From Gonapodya prolifera JEL478 (taxonomy: Eukaryota; Monoblepharomycota; Monoblepharidomycetes; Monoblepharidales; Gonapodyaceae): a stretch of 64,000 nucleotides of DNA. This document shows positions 20,536 to 31,507 of this stretch, piece after piece (position 1 is the first letter of the stretch; every line of letters starts with the position of its first letter). Made by a program: the position numbers and the translations under genes. The notes below the pieces were generated by a model, which was not told the DNA's origin, made no database searches, and was given only the letters and a program-made list of their open reading frames with translations. Location of the stretch: the NCBI GenBank assembly GCA_001574975.1, contig KQ965761.1, positions 9,785 through 73,784 on the forward strand, read 5' to 3'.

Positions 20536-22754
20536 ATGGGGCTTGATATTCCCCCGATAAACTTGTGTTGGAATGGACCCTTTCCCGCCTGCGGCCATCC
20601 GAGGGTCAAGAAGAGTTCGAGTTCACCAACGTGTACACATATCCACGTAAAAAGTGCCGAGACGGTTTCTTCACCCAACACGTCGTTGCTCAAAACTGTC
20701 TATACGGGATTCGATCGTATAGAGGGAGCTCAAATGCTGGTGACACAGCACCTCCATCACGGGCAGCCCCAGCTTCTTGGGTGGACCGGGAAACTCGGTC
20801 TCCAAAGCCACCATGGTCGAAAGCGGAGCGATATTGACATTCTGACGACGTCGTCCCGCGCGCATCGAACCCGAGGGCTTCAATTATTGGCGCGTTGTCC
20901 CGTCGAGTTGCTTGGAAGGATCATGATTCACTCTGTTCGCCTTGCTCGCGCCGACGGAACAGGAGAGGCGCTGAAAATGTTCAAGTCGCTTTCAACCGTG
21001 AACTGGAAGTTTCATTCCGTGACATACGGAACTGTTGTTCTTGCGCGTTGTGCCACCCTGATTTGGGGCGTCACGGGGGTGAGTTGCACGTTTATAGGCT
21101 CGGGTAATTGCTTCACCAATGTGTTTGCTACTTGACCTAGGCGCTGGAGCACTGTATTCGGTATTACCCTCGCTTCAACCTCACACTCGCCCAAGTCTTC
21201 ATTACTCTGACCCTCGAACGTCGGGCGTCCTTCGATCCTTCCAAACCTGCAATTCCCAGACACCTCCTTCAGAAGATGTTTCAGTCGCGGCATCTTCCAG
21301 CTTCACGCGATGACATGGCCATGCTTTATCGGGGCAGAACAGATGTGCCCCGGCGAGTATTCACCCCAGAGCCCCGGTGGTTTGTTCCGTATGCAAGTGC
21401 TGAGGAGGCACATCGAATATATACGCTTTTGGTAGAGGATTACGGGAGAGCCGTTTACGGGGATGGAACAGAAGCACAAAAGCCTTGGTGGGGTACTGAC
21501 GACATCGATGACGCAGTTGGGCTGGCACGTGAACTCGAACAAGTCGATGGTGGGTATTGAATTTGAAATTGCGTAATGGGCAAGTTTGCCGACTAAACTC
21601 TCCGCGTCGAAACCAGTCACCAATTTAGACGAGACCCGCCGACTTCGTGACAGACTGGAGTTCTTGGTTGATGGATGTGCTCTACCAATGCAAAAACTCG
21701 CAGGACAATATCAGCGGTGAGATTCAATTCTTTGTTGTGACTGTCATCGTCTTATCTTGCTCAAATGTGAACGTGCTTCGACATCAGGGTTTTGCTCTTT
21801 TATTCCGCCACCCTGACCCCCCCCCGACATGTTCGCAAGAATCGCATCGCACGTGTACTACTCCAGAATGGGATGACACCCAAGAACCTGCAGGCTCCTG
21901 CGTACAGTCACAGGTCATTTTCGGATCTCTTGCTGAGACTCTTCCGTTGCTCCCGTCTTACGCATGCGGGATTCTGGCCTATTGTTCGCGACCGATTTTT
22001 GCCCTTTGTGAACCACTTGCATCAATTCTGGGCGGTGGAACTGGACCCACATGAAATTTTGTGCACGTCATTGATTTTTGCTTTCGCGGGGCGCGATGGT
22101 GCCCAGCAAAGAGTGTCGGAGGTTCTACTCAACCTACTTAATTGTGGTTTAAACGTTCCCACAACGCGGCGCCTTTTCATGGAGTCGTCTTTTGGGTGGT
22201 GCCTTTCCAGCGGTGTTGGTTCAGGACGTCGAGAGGAGCAAACGTTGGAGAGTATTGTTCACGACATCAGGAAAGTCCAATCAACGTTTCTAAGATCTGT
22301 GATTGCCAGTATTGCTTTCGATGTTGATGATGGAGTTGCGATGGATTTGAACGGGTGGTGTGGTTTGTGGACTTGTGAGACCACGAGGGGGTCTATCGAC
22401 AGTCTTGCCTCCGCTGGAATCATGCATGCGGATCTCTACCTTGAAGGAGGTTTGCTATGCCGACCCTTTCTTCCCTCCGCAGTCCTTGATGCCATTTGCG
22501 TCATCGTCGAGCAAAAGAGCCGCCCTGCGACGTCACAGCGGCGAATGCACTCCGCATCGTGGCTTGCCATGGGGCGAAGACTTTCAAGTACCGCTATTTC
22601 GGAGGAGCATATGGAAGTGAGGGCGCTGGGACACGGCTTAGGTTTGGAGAGGCCGCTAGGAGGATCGGGTCCAGCGTCAAAAAAGAAGAGGAGCAAGTCC
22701 AGTCGACTGAGTCAGATATGGACTGGTCTGGTGAAGAGGGCGTCCACACTATGA
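20536..22754 (+). CDS. Orphan protein with F-box-like N-terminal segment
   Basis: Four exons (20536-21078, 21141-21549, 21617-21716, 21788-22754) join in frame to 672 aa. Around residues 118-175 the sequence CPVELLGRIMIHSVRLA followed by FKSLSTVNWKFHSVTYGTVV looks like an F-box (Skp1-binding) helix set, though divergent. The remainder is alpha-helical in appearance with no domain I recognise, and the C-terminus is basic (KKKRSKSS). If the F-box reading is right, it would recruit a target to an SCF ubiquitin ligase. The start is uncertain: the first ~115 residues are low-quality and begin right beside copia debris, so the true start may be further downstream. Exons 2-4 are firmer than exon 1. 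Confidence 0.6.
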
Positions 22755-23023
22755 CGAATTAATATGTTCTCGCTGATCTGTTTGTTTCTGTCTGTCTGCG
22801 TTGTTATGTTTGCAGTTCTTTCCGCTTAGTTAGAGGTTTCACTAGAATTTATGTGCTCAAATCACACCCGTTCGCTGCGCATGCCGAGTTGAAATTGCTG
22901 AGATAGGAATGTCAGCCAATGGAGACTGCCCCTCCCGTGAGGACACCGATCCCGTGACGGCAAATTTGAGTTGCCGACCACCGAAACATTTAGGACCACG
23001 ATCTCATTTCGACTTGAACACGT

Positions 23024-24471
23024 ATGCCGGCACCGAAAGGAGACTTTGAACTTCCCGAAATATCGTTCGGCGTGAGTTTAGTGTCTGCTCGTGCTCCCCT
23101 TCATCCCCATTCGCTCATTCGCAACCCCCGAATCCTAACCAGGCGGCCACTTTTGGTGGAGTGTACGGCGGATTCTCTGAGTCCGATGCTGCTGCCGTCT
23201 GCGAACGGGCGTTAGAGAACGGCATCAACCATTTCGATACTGCTCCCCTGTACGGAGATTCACAACGCATCCTGGGAGCAGCTCTGCGCCAAATCGCGCG
23301 CAGGTGGCCAAGGGAAAAGTATACTATCTCGACGAAAGTCGGACGGTATGAGTGAGTCCGTGGTATTGGAGCTTCTGGCGTGATTTTCCTGACGTGGAAT
23401 TGCTGAATGTCTCCCAATTCACTTCCATGGATCCATCAGCAAATACGATTGTGATTACAGTATTCCTCGGATACACGAGAGCATCGCGAACAGTCTCAAA
23501 CTCCTGGGGACCGACTATATCGACATTATTGTGGGACACGACGTGGAGTTCAACGACGAAGATTCGGTCGTTGCTGCTCTCAAGGTTCTCTTTGACTACA
23601 AAGTGAGTTTTCACTCGAATATCAGCTGGGATGGCATTTTCCAGTGTCAATTGGAGTCTCACAACAATAATTTCAAACAACAGGACAAAGGAACGATCAG
23701 GAAAGTCGCGATTTCGGGCTACCCTCTCGGGAAGCTGTTGAGGATTGCCCAGCGATGCCAAGCCGAGAATGGACGACCTCTCGATGTTATGTTCTCGTGA
23801 GTGATTTATCTGCCAACCGCAAAAAAAGAATTATGTTTGGACACTAAACTCTTGACGTACTCTTGGTGAAAACCACTTAAGGTATTGCCAACTGAACCTC
23901 CATTCCCAACGCTTACTTCAATTTGCCCCTCAGTTCCGTGAAGCTGGGATCAAGACAATCGTGAACCTGTGAGTCCCCTCTAAATGTCATGATTCGAGCT
24001 CACTGAACCTTGCTGATGCCTTGTTTTCCTCGTTCTGACAAAGATCGCCTTTGTCTATGGGACTCTTTAGACCACAAGGTGAGCCCCAACTCGACCGTTG
24101 ACTTGACTAAATTTGTTCAATATGATACTTCTCACGTAGGACCACCTGACTGGCACTACGCCTCCACCGAACTTCGAGCCGCATGCTCGAATGTACGCTC
24201 CCTCTGTGCGAGCCGCGGCGTCTCGGTCGCGGTTCTGGCCGGGAAGTACGCCCTCCACAAGGGGCAAACGGCCGATCCGGAGGGGAAACCATGGATAACA
24301 ACCACGGTGCTTGGACTCTCCAAGACCAACGAAGTTGACGACGCAGTACAGTTACTGGGCAAGGGAAAGGAGTATACGGATCTGGAGCGGGAGGTCTTGA
24401 AGGAGGTGGAGGGTATCATGGCGCCTTTCCATAATTTCGAGTGGGTGGAGGTGCTCACGAAGCCGGAGTGA
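23024..24471 (+). CDS. Aldo-keto reductase of the L-galactose/D-arabinose 1-dehydrogenase type
   Basis: It is predicted to oxidise a sugar (L-galactose or D-arabinose) to its lactone with NAD(P), a step towards (erythro)ascorbate. Seven exons (23024-23071, 23143-23351, 23440-23602, 23684-23796, 23882-23968, 24044-24078, 24140-24471) give 328 aa. Motifs follow the AKR barrel: FGGVYGGFSESDA, the active-site strand NHFDTAPLYG (catalytic Asp and Tyr), ISTKVGRY with the catalytic Lys, VGHDVEFND (His), and a C-terminal TTVLGLSKTNEVDDAV cofactor region. The closest familiar proteins are plant L-galactose dehydrogenase and yeast Ara2. The substrate is not decided by sequence alone. Confidence 0.9.
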
Positions 24472-24526
24472 TAGCAGTGTAAATGTGAACAATTTCAAAA
24501 AAACATTGTAATGTGATTGAAGTACA

Positions 24527-24959
24527 TTAGCGCGTGAAGATGATGTAGCACGCGTGGATGATACCCTGCGAGAGTCACATTCAAAAGTTTACGTAGGTAT
24601 TAGTATTTCTCCGCTTCAGACACTGGCAGCATTTGGCACTGAGCATGACAACTCACCGGAATGAAACCCAGCACGGTCAGTAAGATGTTAATCCAGAAGG
24701 GAGTTTCCAGTCCGACTTCGAGGAAAACACCCAGAGGTGGGAGGAGAATCGCGAAGAAAATTTCTGAATCGGTCGTAATGAATCGCCGTTGAACCTGTGT
24801 CTTCAGAGCGACCTGTTCGCAGGGACCGTCCGAAACTCACTCAAGATATCGCCACCAGTGACAGGCTGACGAGGTGAGTCCGGTCGCGTGGGCGAGGAAT
24901 CGTTGTAAGAATGGGCAATGCAGAGCGGATGGGACTCGACAACGCCGTCTACGCACCAT
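24527..24959 (-). CDS. PMP3: Pmp3 plasma-membrane proteolipid
   Basis: This 57-aa two-pass membrane protein belongs to the UPF0057/Pmp3 family, which affects membrane potential and salt tolerance. Four exons on the minus strand: 24957-24959 (the ATG alone), 24841-24865, 24657-24763, 24527-24565. Joined they read MPVTGGDILKIFFAILLPPL, then GVFLEVGLETPFWINILLTV, ending GFIPGIIHACYIIFTR. The family signature LLPPLGVFLE and the second hydrophobic helix are intact. The first intron begins directly after the start codon (ATG, then GTGCGT). The spliced length is exactly 58 codons. It is convergent with the upstream dehydrogenase (stops 55 bp apart). Confidence 0.93.
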
Positions 24960-25370
24960 CGTATTAGAGATTGGAGTGAAGATGGCGTCTGAGACTTCGA
25001 AGCTTCGACGTGGGGGCTTTAAATGGAGCGATATTTGTTGCGTCAGAGTTACGTACAAGTCTCAGCAAAAGACCTTTGCTTGCGGCATATCTCGGCAAAT
25101 CCTCGTACAAAATGGGAAAACAATCATCAGGTCTCATGGACTCCGTCTAAAGCCAACTTTCAGCTTCGGTTTATGAATTTTAATAAAATTTTGGTATCAC
25201 TGGTAGTTGGTATATGGGTAAAAGAAGTACGTGCAGGGCCTTTTATCAACATGGTGATTATTTGAAAGTTGAAGAATTTGAACCGAGAAATTTCCGACTA
25301 ACATGTGGAGGGAACACCTCGGCAGCTTTTGGGTGACCAAAGCCCGTCCAACGACCACGAGCTCAAGTTT
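24960..25370. promoter_or_regulatory. Divergent intergenic region between PMP3 and lipase
   Basis: About 0.4 kb between two divergent starts, with AT-rich patches (for example TTTTAATAAAATTT near 25180). It presumably holds both promoters. No specific binding site is recognised. Confidence 0.4.
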
Positions 25371-28300
25371 ATGAGCCATCAACCCCTCGCTTCTCTCGCT
25401 TCTCTCCTTTCCGCAACAGCACAGTCAGCGCATGACATCGTAGCGCGAATCACAGTGGGCTCTGTGTCCTCGGCAGCCTCCTTGGTGCACCGCCTCGGCA
25501 ACGGAACGAGCAGCGCCGACATCGCGTTTCGGAAAGCAAGAAAGACATTACATGGAGTCGTCAAAAAGGACAATGTTACTTCCCTTCCCCGTGATGGACC
25601 GCTATCCGATGGAAATCTGCATCGAAGGAGAGAGGGCGCTGAGGGCCGCCGCTTGGATAGTCCTCCGGTCCCGAACGTCACGGCACTCGTTCCATATTCT
25701 CGACCGGTAGCGCAGCCGTGGTCACTGTCTCCTTCATCTTCGCCAATCGGGAAACCTATTTCTAAACTCACTCGTGGCGCCATCACTCGAACTGAAATCG
25801 AGATTACTCCTTCCTTGGGGGAGCTATTTCGGGATGCATTTCCACCGACTAATGCCCCAGCATATCATGCCAGTAAGTGAAGACGTGAGCACGCCACCCA
25901 TTCAGAGTTCTGATGAACCACAAAAGATATTGCCCGCCTCTGCATTTCACGAATTACGCTCCCCAAATCTCCGAGCCGAAATGCCACTTTCATGCGACAC
26001 ATTTTCGTTCAGATGGAGTTCAAGGGTCTCATATTGAGGAGCGAATGGGTGCCAGTTCTCCAGGGTGCTACGAACAGTATGCATTTGACCTTTGAGCTGC
26101 CAGTGAACTACACGGACACAATGTTCGATTCTGTTCTGGTGAGCGACAGCCAGTCTAGAAGGGCCACTCTCGTTATCTCACCGTTTCTTCGTTTTCAGAT
26201 CTCTGTCGTGGAAAGAACACCCCGCAACCTTTTCCGCCGAACCATTTCCTCGTTCGCTCTTCCCCTCAGAACTCTCGCCAACATCGGTCCATCTGGCCAC
26301 CGCACCATCGATCTTCCCAAAACGTCACTACAACTCTCCTTCGCCGGTCACTACTACAACGTACCCTCGTTTTCCGTCGAGGGGTCGCACACGTCTTCCT
26401 TAGGGAGTTTGGACCTCAGGGTGGAGTTTGAACACGTGGATGAGTCGTTTGGTCCTGTTCGCAGAACCTTGAATGGCTTGTTGAATCACTGGGAAGCCCG
26501 GGACGATAGGGTAACCCCTCAAGTTGCTGAGGGGAACTCCGCTCTCGAAGTTGCCCCGATTAAGACCCTGGCCTCCCACTGGCTCACCGGCCCCAGATCA
26601 CTGGCAGTCCCCACGCTCGTGTCTCTGGGAAAGTTCCTCGGGTCCCAACTTCGAAGGACTCCGAGTCTTCTGGCCAAGATTGTTCCGGCATCCTTCGTCA
26701 GGTTCTTTGCTCAAAGGTCGCCCGCCAGTCAAGCTGACGAGGATTCGACATCACTGGCATTGAAACAGCGAGTGATGGGAGAGGCTGTTGTGGGTTTCGA
26801 CCATATCAGGAGGCGGAAATTGTGGAAGGGGTTTCTTGACATGCATGCAGCAATATCGCAGGGAGCTCCTCACATTGAGCACCCCATGAGCACACCAAAA
26901 TTCTCAGCGTATGTTCTTAAACAATTCCAGGATGGCAAAAGCTCATTGTACTCCGACCTTGGAAGGCGGAGCTCTCTTATTTCTGGGCCTAGTCGATTTC
27001 CAAATCTTTCTCAAGTGACCAAAGTCTTGCTCAAAAGCACCCCGCTCTCCGATCGGGTTCGCCGTCGGAGTGCAATTTTTACTCTTCTTCGTGAAACAGC
27101 TGTCTCCGTTTTCACATCCTCGGCATTTGCCCGTGGGTATCGCGACTTCGACTCACTGTTCGTATCCTGGACCGGCGTGCCTATTTCAGGACCGAGGTGG
27201 CTCCGAGCGTGGAGCGTCTTGAAGTCGGTTGATTCGGGCAAGATGACACCGTCCTGGCCAACACGGAGCGAAAGAGTGGAATCGCTGACCGATCCAACCG
27301 TACTGGAAACCGCAGTTCGGTTCCTGGACTACTCCTACGCGACTTATGGTACCTCAATCGAGGGCTGGCAAGGGTCCCTCCGTCAACTGCTGACGAATTC
27401 AGGCGATCGTGGTGCAGCGGAACGGCACTTGGGTCTCCATGGAGGATTGTCCCGTGGCACGGTCCTGTATTGGCACGGCAGGGAGGAGGTGTTCGAACCT
27501 GTATGGTTTGCGGCGTACGATAAGGAGCAGCAAGCACTAGTGATTTCGATACGAGGGACATGGAATGTGCATGGGCTTTTGACCGACGTGGTGGCACAGT
27601 ACGTTCCGTTCCCCGAGTCTGGTTTGGAAAATGGGATTGCGCACAAGGTTCGTTCCTGCTTCTCTGGTCTCACCAAGTCGTTTGATGACTGACATGAAGA
27701 AATGCAGGGCTTTTTGACGTCTGCTCGGACCATTCTGGGCAAGCATTTAAAGCACATCGAGGACTGGGTCGAGGAATGGCAACCTGCCAAGATCGTCTTG
27801 ACGGGCCACTCTTATGGTTCGTTTCGTTTGCAGTTAGTTTGGCTCCTTCTTCGTCACTGAATTGGCCATTACATTGATGCATAGGCGCCTCGGTTGCGAC
27901 TGTTCTCGGAATTCTTCTTCGCGAGTATCTTCCTGAACTTCGACGCCTGTCCAATGACAAACTTCAACTTGGAATCGAAGTTTGGGGATTTGGATCCGCT
28001 CCTTCGGTTTCCCCATCCGTCGCTCAGCACTTTACTGCACCTTCAATCGAGAATGACGTCGAAACCCCTTTTAAGATCCGCAATTTCATCAGTTTCATGG
28101 ACGAAATACCGAGGTTCAGCTATGGGAGTCTCTTGGACTTACGCGAGCGGATCATTGCGGTGGACGACATGTTGAGCGTAAAACGAAGGACGAGAGTTCC
28201 CATTGGTGAAATCGAGAGGCGCTTGGAAGCTCTCATATCCAATGATGACCGTTGGTCTTGGCCGTGAGTTTTTCTATTTGTTTCCGTGCCACAATCATTC

Positions 28301-28641
28301 AGAGACCAAGATTTCTTTGCAGAGGGGGTGGTCATCCAAAGCTATGGCTCGCAGGTGATGTCGTGCACCTTACCCCCTACAATCTACCCCACGATTTCTC
28401 TTCAATTTTGCTCGACCCAACCGAAGACAAATCATCTACTGCACTGTCAGTTGCATCGTCTGACTCCACTCAAGTCAGATGGATACCCCGTACAATCACA
28501 CCAGAAGTGCTTATGCAGATTCGAGCTCGACCGTCGGGATCGTGGCTTAAGGCGCATACATTGGATAACTACGCTCTTGCATTGAAGAGCAGTCTTGCGA
28601 CGCTTACGTACCAACAACTACAGGGAAAGGGGACGAGGTAA
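25371..28641 (+). CDS. Class-3 lipase, diacylglycerol lipase-like, with N-terminal C2-like region
   Basis: It is predicted to hydrolyse di- or triacylglycerol. Six exons (25371-25872, 25927-26138, 26199-27647, 27708-27816, 27885-28263, 28323-28641) join to 989 aa. Residues about 170-330 (EFKGLILRSEWVP, LHLTFELPV-like, SFALPLRTLANI) resemble a C2-type lipid-binding fold. The alpha/beta-hydrolase follows from about residue 650: VFEPVWFAAYD, LVISIRGTW (oxyanion strand), the nucleophile elbow GHSYGA split by an intron right after the Ser codon region, FGSAPSVS, and a late acid near NFISFMDEIPRFSY with a C-terminal His in LKAHTLDNY. No transmembrane segments are obvious, unlike animal DAGL-alpha. 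The 60-nt intron at 26139-26198 has no frame effect and might be retained. Confidence 0.88.
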
Positions 28642-29128
28642 AAAATCACTGTAACTTTTAACTACATTTTGTCGGGGAGTCTAGATATGTAAATATGTAT
28701 GTACTCAATTACGATACGAGGCATGTATTGCCAAATGGTTCGCCGACTTTCTCTTGAAGCTCCGCATTATTATCACGACCTTTTGACCGAACGCAAGCAA
28801 GTGCCACAAAGTACGAACACATGCTCATAATCTCATGGTGACAACTGCGCTTTCGAGCGAACTCCGCCAAGTTTTACGTTGCAATTGATACTAAAGTCCC
28901 AAGCAAGAAGAGACGAACCTCTTGAGAGGGAAGTTATTCGGGTTAAGTGTCCTTGGAGTCCACAGTTGCTCATCTGCGAGACTGTTCACGGTGTTTACAT
29001 ACGTGCAGAACGGTTCGGTTTGGAACAGTTACGTCTCCTCGCATGCAAAGGTCCGTGCCAAGCCCCCCACGACGGGCCACAACACCTCGATAAATGCGAC
29101 CGTGCTCACATCCTGTACGCCCGCTACA
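28642..29128. other. Intergenic stretch, nothing recognised
   Basis: About 0.5 kb between the lipase stop and the next gene, with AT-rich sequence after 28660. Small frames show no motif. Confidence 0.4.
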
Positions 29129-30545
29129 ATGCTCAACATGGCAGGTTCGTTCAGAGCCGACCCTCTGCCGTCTGTACTTGCAAGGTGTGGACTGTTCCTT
29201 AATCCCTTTCCTCCCACAAAAAGTCCGAACGATCGGAGAAACGCTCGGCCTCGCTCTTCTGCTTACTATGCTGGCTCACCAATCCTCTGCCGTCTCGTTT
29301 CAGTACCAGGGCCCTGTGGTTGGGTCAACTGACACCGGTACGTGACTAGCATCCCTGAGCTCCACCAACTTTTGTTTACGAGTTTTGCATTCGCGCTGTG
29401 ACCTCTTAATAGGTCTATATGGTGTGAAATGGTACTGGGCGACCGGATGCCACTACCCGAGTGTGGAAAACATGTGAGTTCTCGAGTCGGTGTGAGTCCA
29501 TTCCCGCCTACATGCGAAAATGTAACTCGAGCTCTTTACCAAAGGGCAACAATTAATCTGAACAACCAAGCAAATAAGGACTGCGGCAAGGAGTGCGCTT
29601 TGCGCGCTGTTTGGTACGACGGCTTGGGTTGCCGTGCATACGTTCGGACATCCGATGGAATGTGCTATCTCAAGGTATTTTTGCGCTTTCGACAGTCACA
29701 AAATCCGAGATCTTCACCGGTGGAGTATGGGAACAGTCTGCACAGGCAATTTCTGGCATTGCCGCCATCGACGGTGATCCCAACACCTACGTCTGTGGCT
29801 TCATCGCGGCGCTTCCCACCAGCTGGGGCACGACTCCACCACCACCAGTTGCTCCACCGCAACCACCACCACCGCCACCTGGTCCGAAGGATTGCTCTGG
29901 TGACTCATGCTTTACACCAGAAATGCAAGCGTGCAAAAAGAAGAACGGAGCAAAAAGGGTTGACCCTTATCAGGGAGATCCTGGGTGGTACTGGGGTTGC
30001 ATTAGCGTCACTGAATGTAAATTCAAGTAAGTGCCACGTCAGAATGGGGGAGAGTGGAGCTCCGGGCCGGGGTCTTGCAGGGATGTTTTTGATTGCCAGG
30101 CCAAGTCGCGCATTTTTACTCCAGTGTGACTGGAGTCATGTCCAGTATACCCTCTCTCCTCCTTGGTTGTCCCCCGTACATGTCTAACGTCGAATTTCGT
30201 TGAATCCAAAAACCAGGGTTGCTGCGGCCCATTTCTTGTGCACTCTTGTTGGTGGATTTGTCTCAATCGCTACTGTAGGTACTCCCTTCGGGATTATGGC
30301 TGGGGCTGCGTGCGCAGAAGTGAGTGGCCTCTCTGTCCATTTTCACCTTTTCCAGACGTCTGACCTTTTTAATTATTTGTTCCCTTCAACTCCCCTTGCC
30401 CACTTCCGTTGGTCATGTGGTCGCGTAGATCGAGGAGACACACGGACTAAGCTTCAGCGACTGCACCGGTCCCCAATGCGGATGCATGTACAATCAGCGA
30501 GTGAAGGATACTTGCCACTTGGTGCCCAGAACTCTGTGCAATTGA
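29129..30545 (+). CDS. Secreted Cys-rich protein with PAN/apple-like module
   Basis: Seven exons (29129-29144, 29224-29337, 29413-29473, 29545-29674, 29746-30026, 30217-30319, 30429-30545) give 273 aa. The N-terminus is a signal peptide (LGLALLLTMLAHQSSA). Residues about 60-130 look like a PAN/apple fold: DCGKECALRAVW, CRAYVRTSDGMCYLK, then ISGIAAIDG, with paired cysteines. A proline tract (PPPPVAPPQPPPPPPGP) links to a second Cys-rich part (DCSGDSCFTPEMQACKKK, WYWGCISVTEC), a hydrophobic Gly/Ala-rich segment (LVGGFVSIATVGTPFGIMAG) and a last Cys-rich tail (CTGPQCGCMYNQ). PAN modules bind glycans or proteins, so adhesion or substrate binding is plausible. The family of the C-terminal half is unknown. 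Confidence 0.78.
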
Positions 30546-31507
30546 AGTGCAGTCTGCGAAACGAAGAAGGTGATGGGCGTAGACGAAGGCGGGGCTGGGG
30601 CTGTCAATGCGAGAGTGTTGTATTGTTCCAAAATTAGTGTCCTCATTCTTTGATCTGTTGGGATTTCTGCTGTTTGTTTTTCTCCTTTTCAAAAAATACA
30701 TATATGTTTTCAAGGTCACGGGCTTTTCTTGCCTAGGTGCGGTGATTGGCGCAGATCGTACACAGAGAGAGAGGCGTTCCGCTCAGGTGCGGTGATTGCC
30801 TTGGGTCGGTACACAGAGAGAGTGGTGTTCCGCTCAGATTTGCGCGGTACAGTAAGCAAGCCAGAACCAGCAACAATGTTCGTTGCGTAGATGAGTGGCT
30901 TTGCGACAAACCCAGGGAGGACCAAAACGGGAATTAAGCGTCTGGCGGGCGAGCTCGGGAACGCAGGAACCTGGTGAAGGTCGATCAGATCATGGAAGAG
31001 TGTCGCACTCTCAGCCAACGAAGTAACGATACGACAAGCGGTCGATGATCAAGGAGAAATCAAGAACGCGTCGTGTTCTTCTTCTTGCTCGGCATTAGGA
31101 GAGTAACTGAAGGTGAGATAATTCGATCCTTTGATTGCACAACGGAGTTCCAAAACTGAGTGAGATCTTTTGCAGGGGGGGTCTCCCTCGTGCGGCCTCC
31201 TGGGGCAACGATACTCGAAAGGGTGTTGGCGAACGTCTGCCTTTATCAGCGTCAAACTTATGTGTACTTGGGTCAAGAGCTGGTGCCGAATCTCTCTCGA
31301 TTTTTCTCCACCGAGGTTAAGGTGTCTGTAGCTATTTGATCGTATGATTAGGAGTACAGAAAACTTCCACGCACGTTAAGAACGAAGGTGTGTCCGACGA
31401 ATCAAGAATAGTTTATCCGGCTTGGACCCTCACCTGTGCCGCACAGCGACTTTCCCCTCGCACACACACACCAGCCTCGTTCGTCTTGCCGGTCGCCAAG
31501 TCGCACG
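30546..31507. other. 0.96-kb intergenic region with a local duplication
   Basis: No gene is supported. It contains the 50-bp tandem duplication described separately and, by position, the transgelin promoter. A homopolymer-rich T patch lies near 30660-30700. Confidence 0.4.
30735..30835. repeat. Tandem duplication, two ~50-bp units
   Basis: Unit 1 (30735-30784) and unit 2 (30785-30835) both start AGGTGCGGTGATTG and share TACACAGAGAGAG and GTTCCGCTC. They differ at several internal bases, so the duplication is not very recent. It lies in non-coding DNA upstream of the transgelin gene. Confidence 0.9.

Noticed and set aside
20671-20883. Minus-strand frame starting MKPSGSM opposite the first exon of the orphan gene
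   Set aside because: Short, no family match, and it cannot be extended by splicing; left out though the exon-1 model opposite is also weak.
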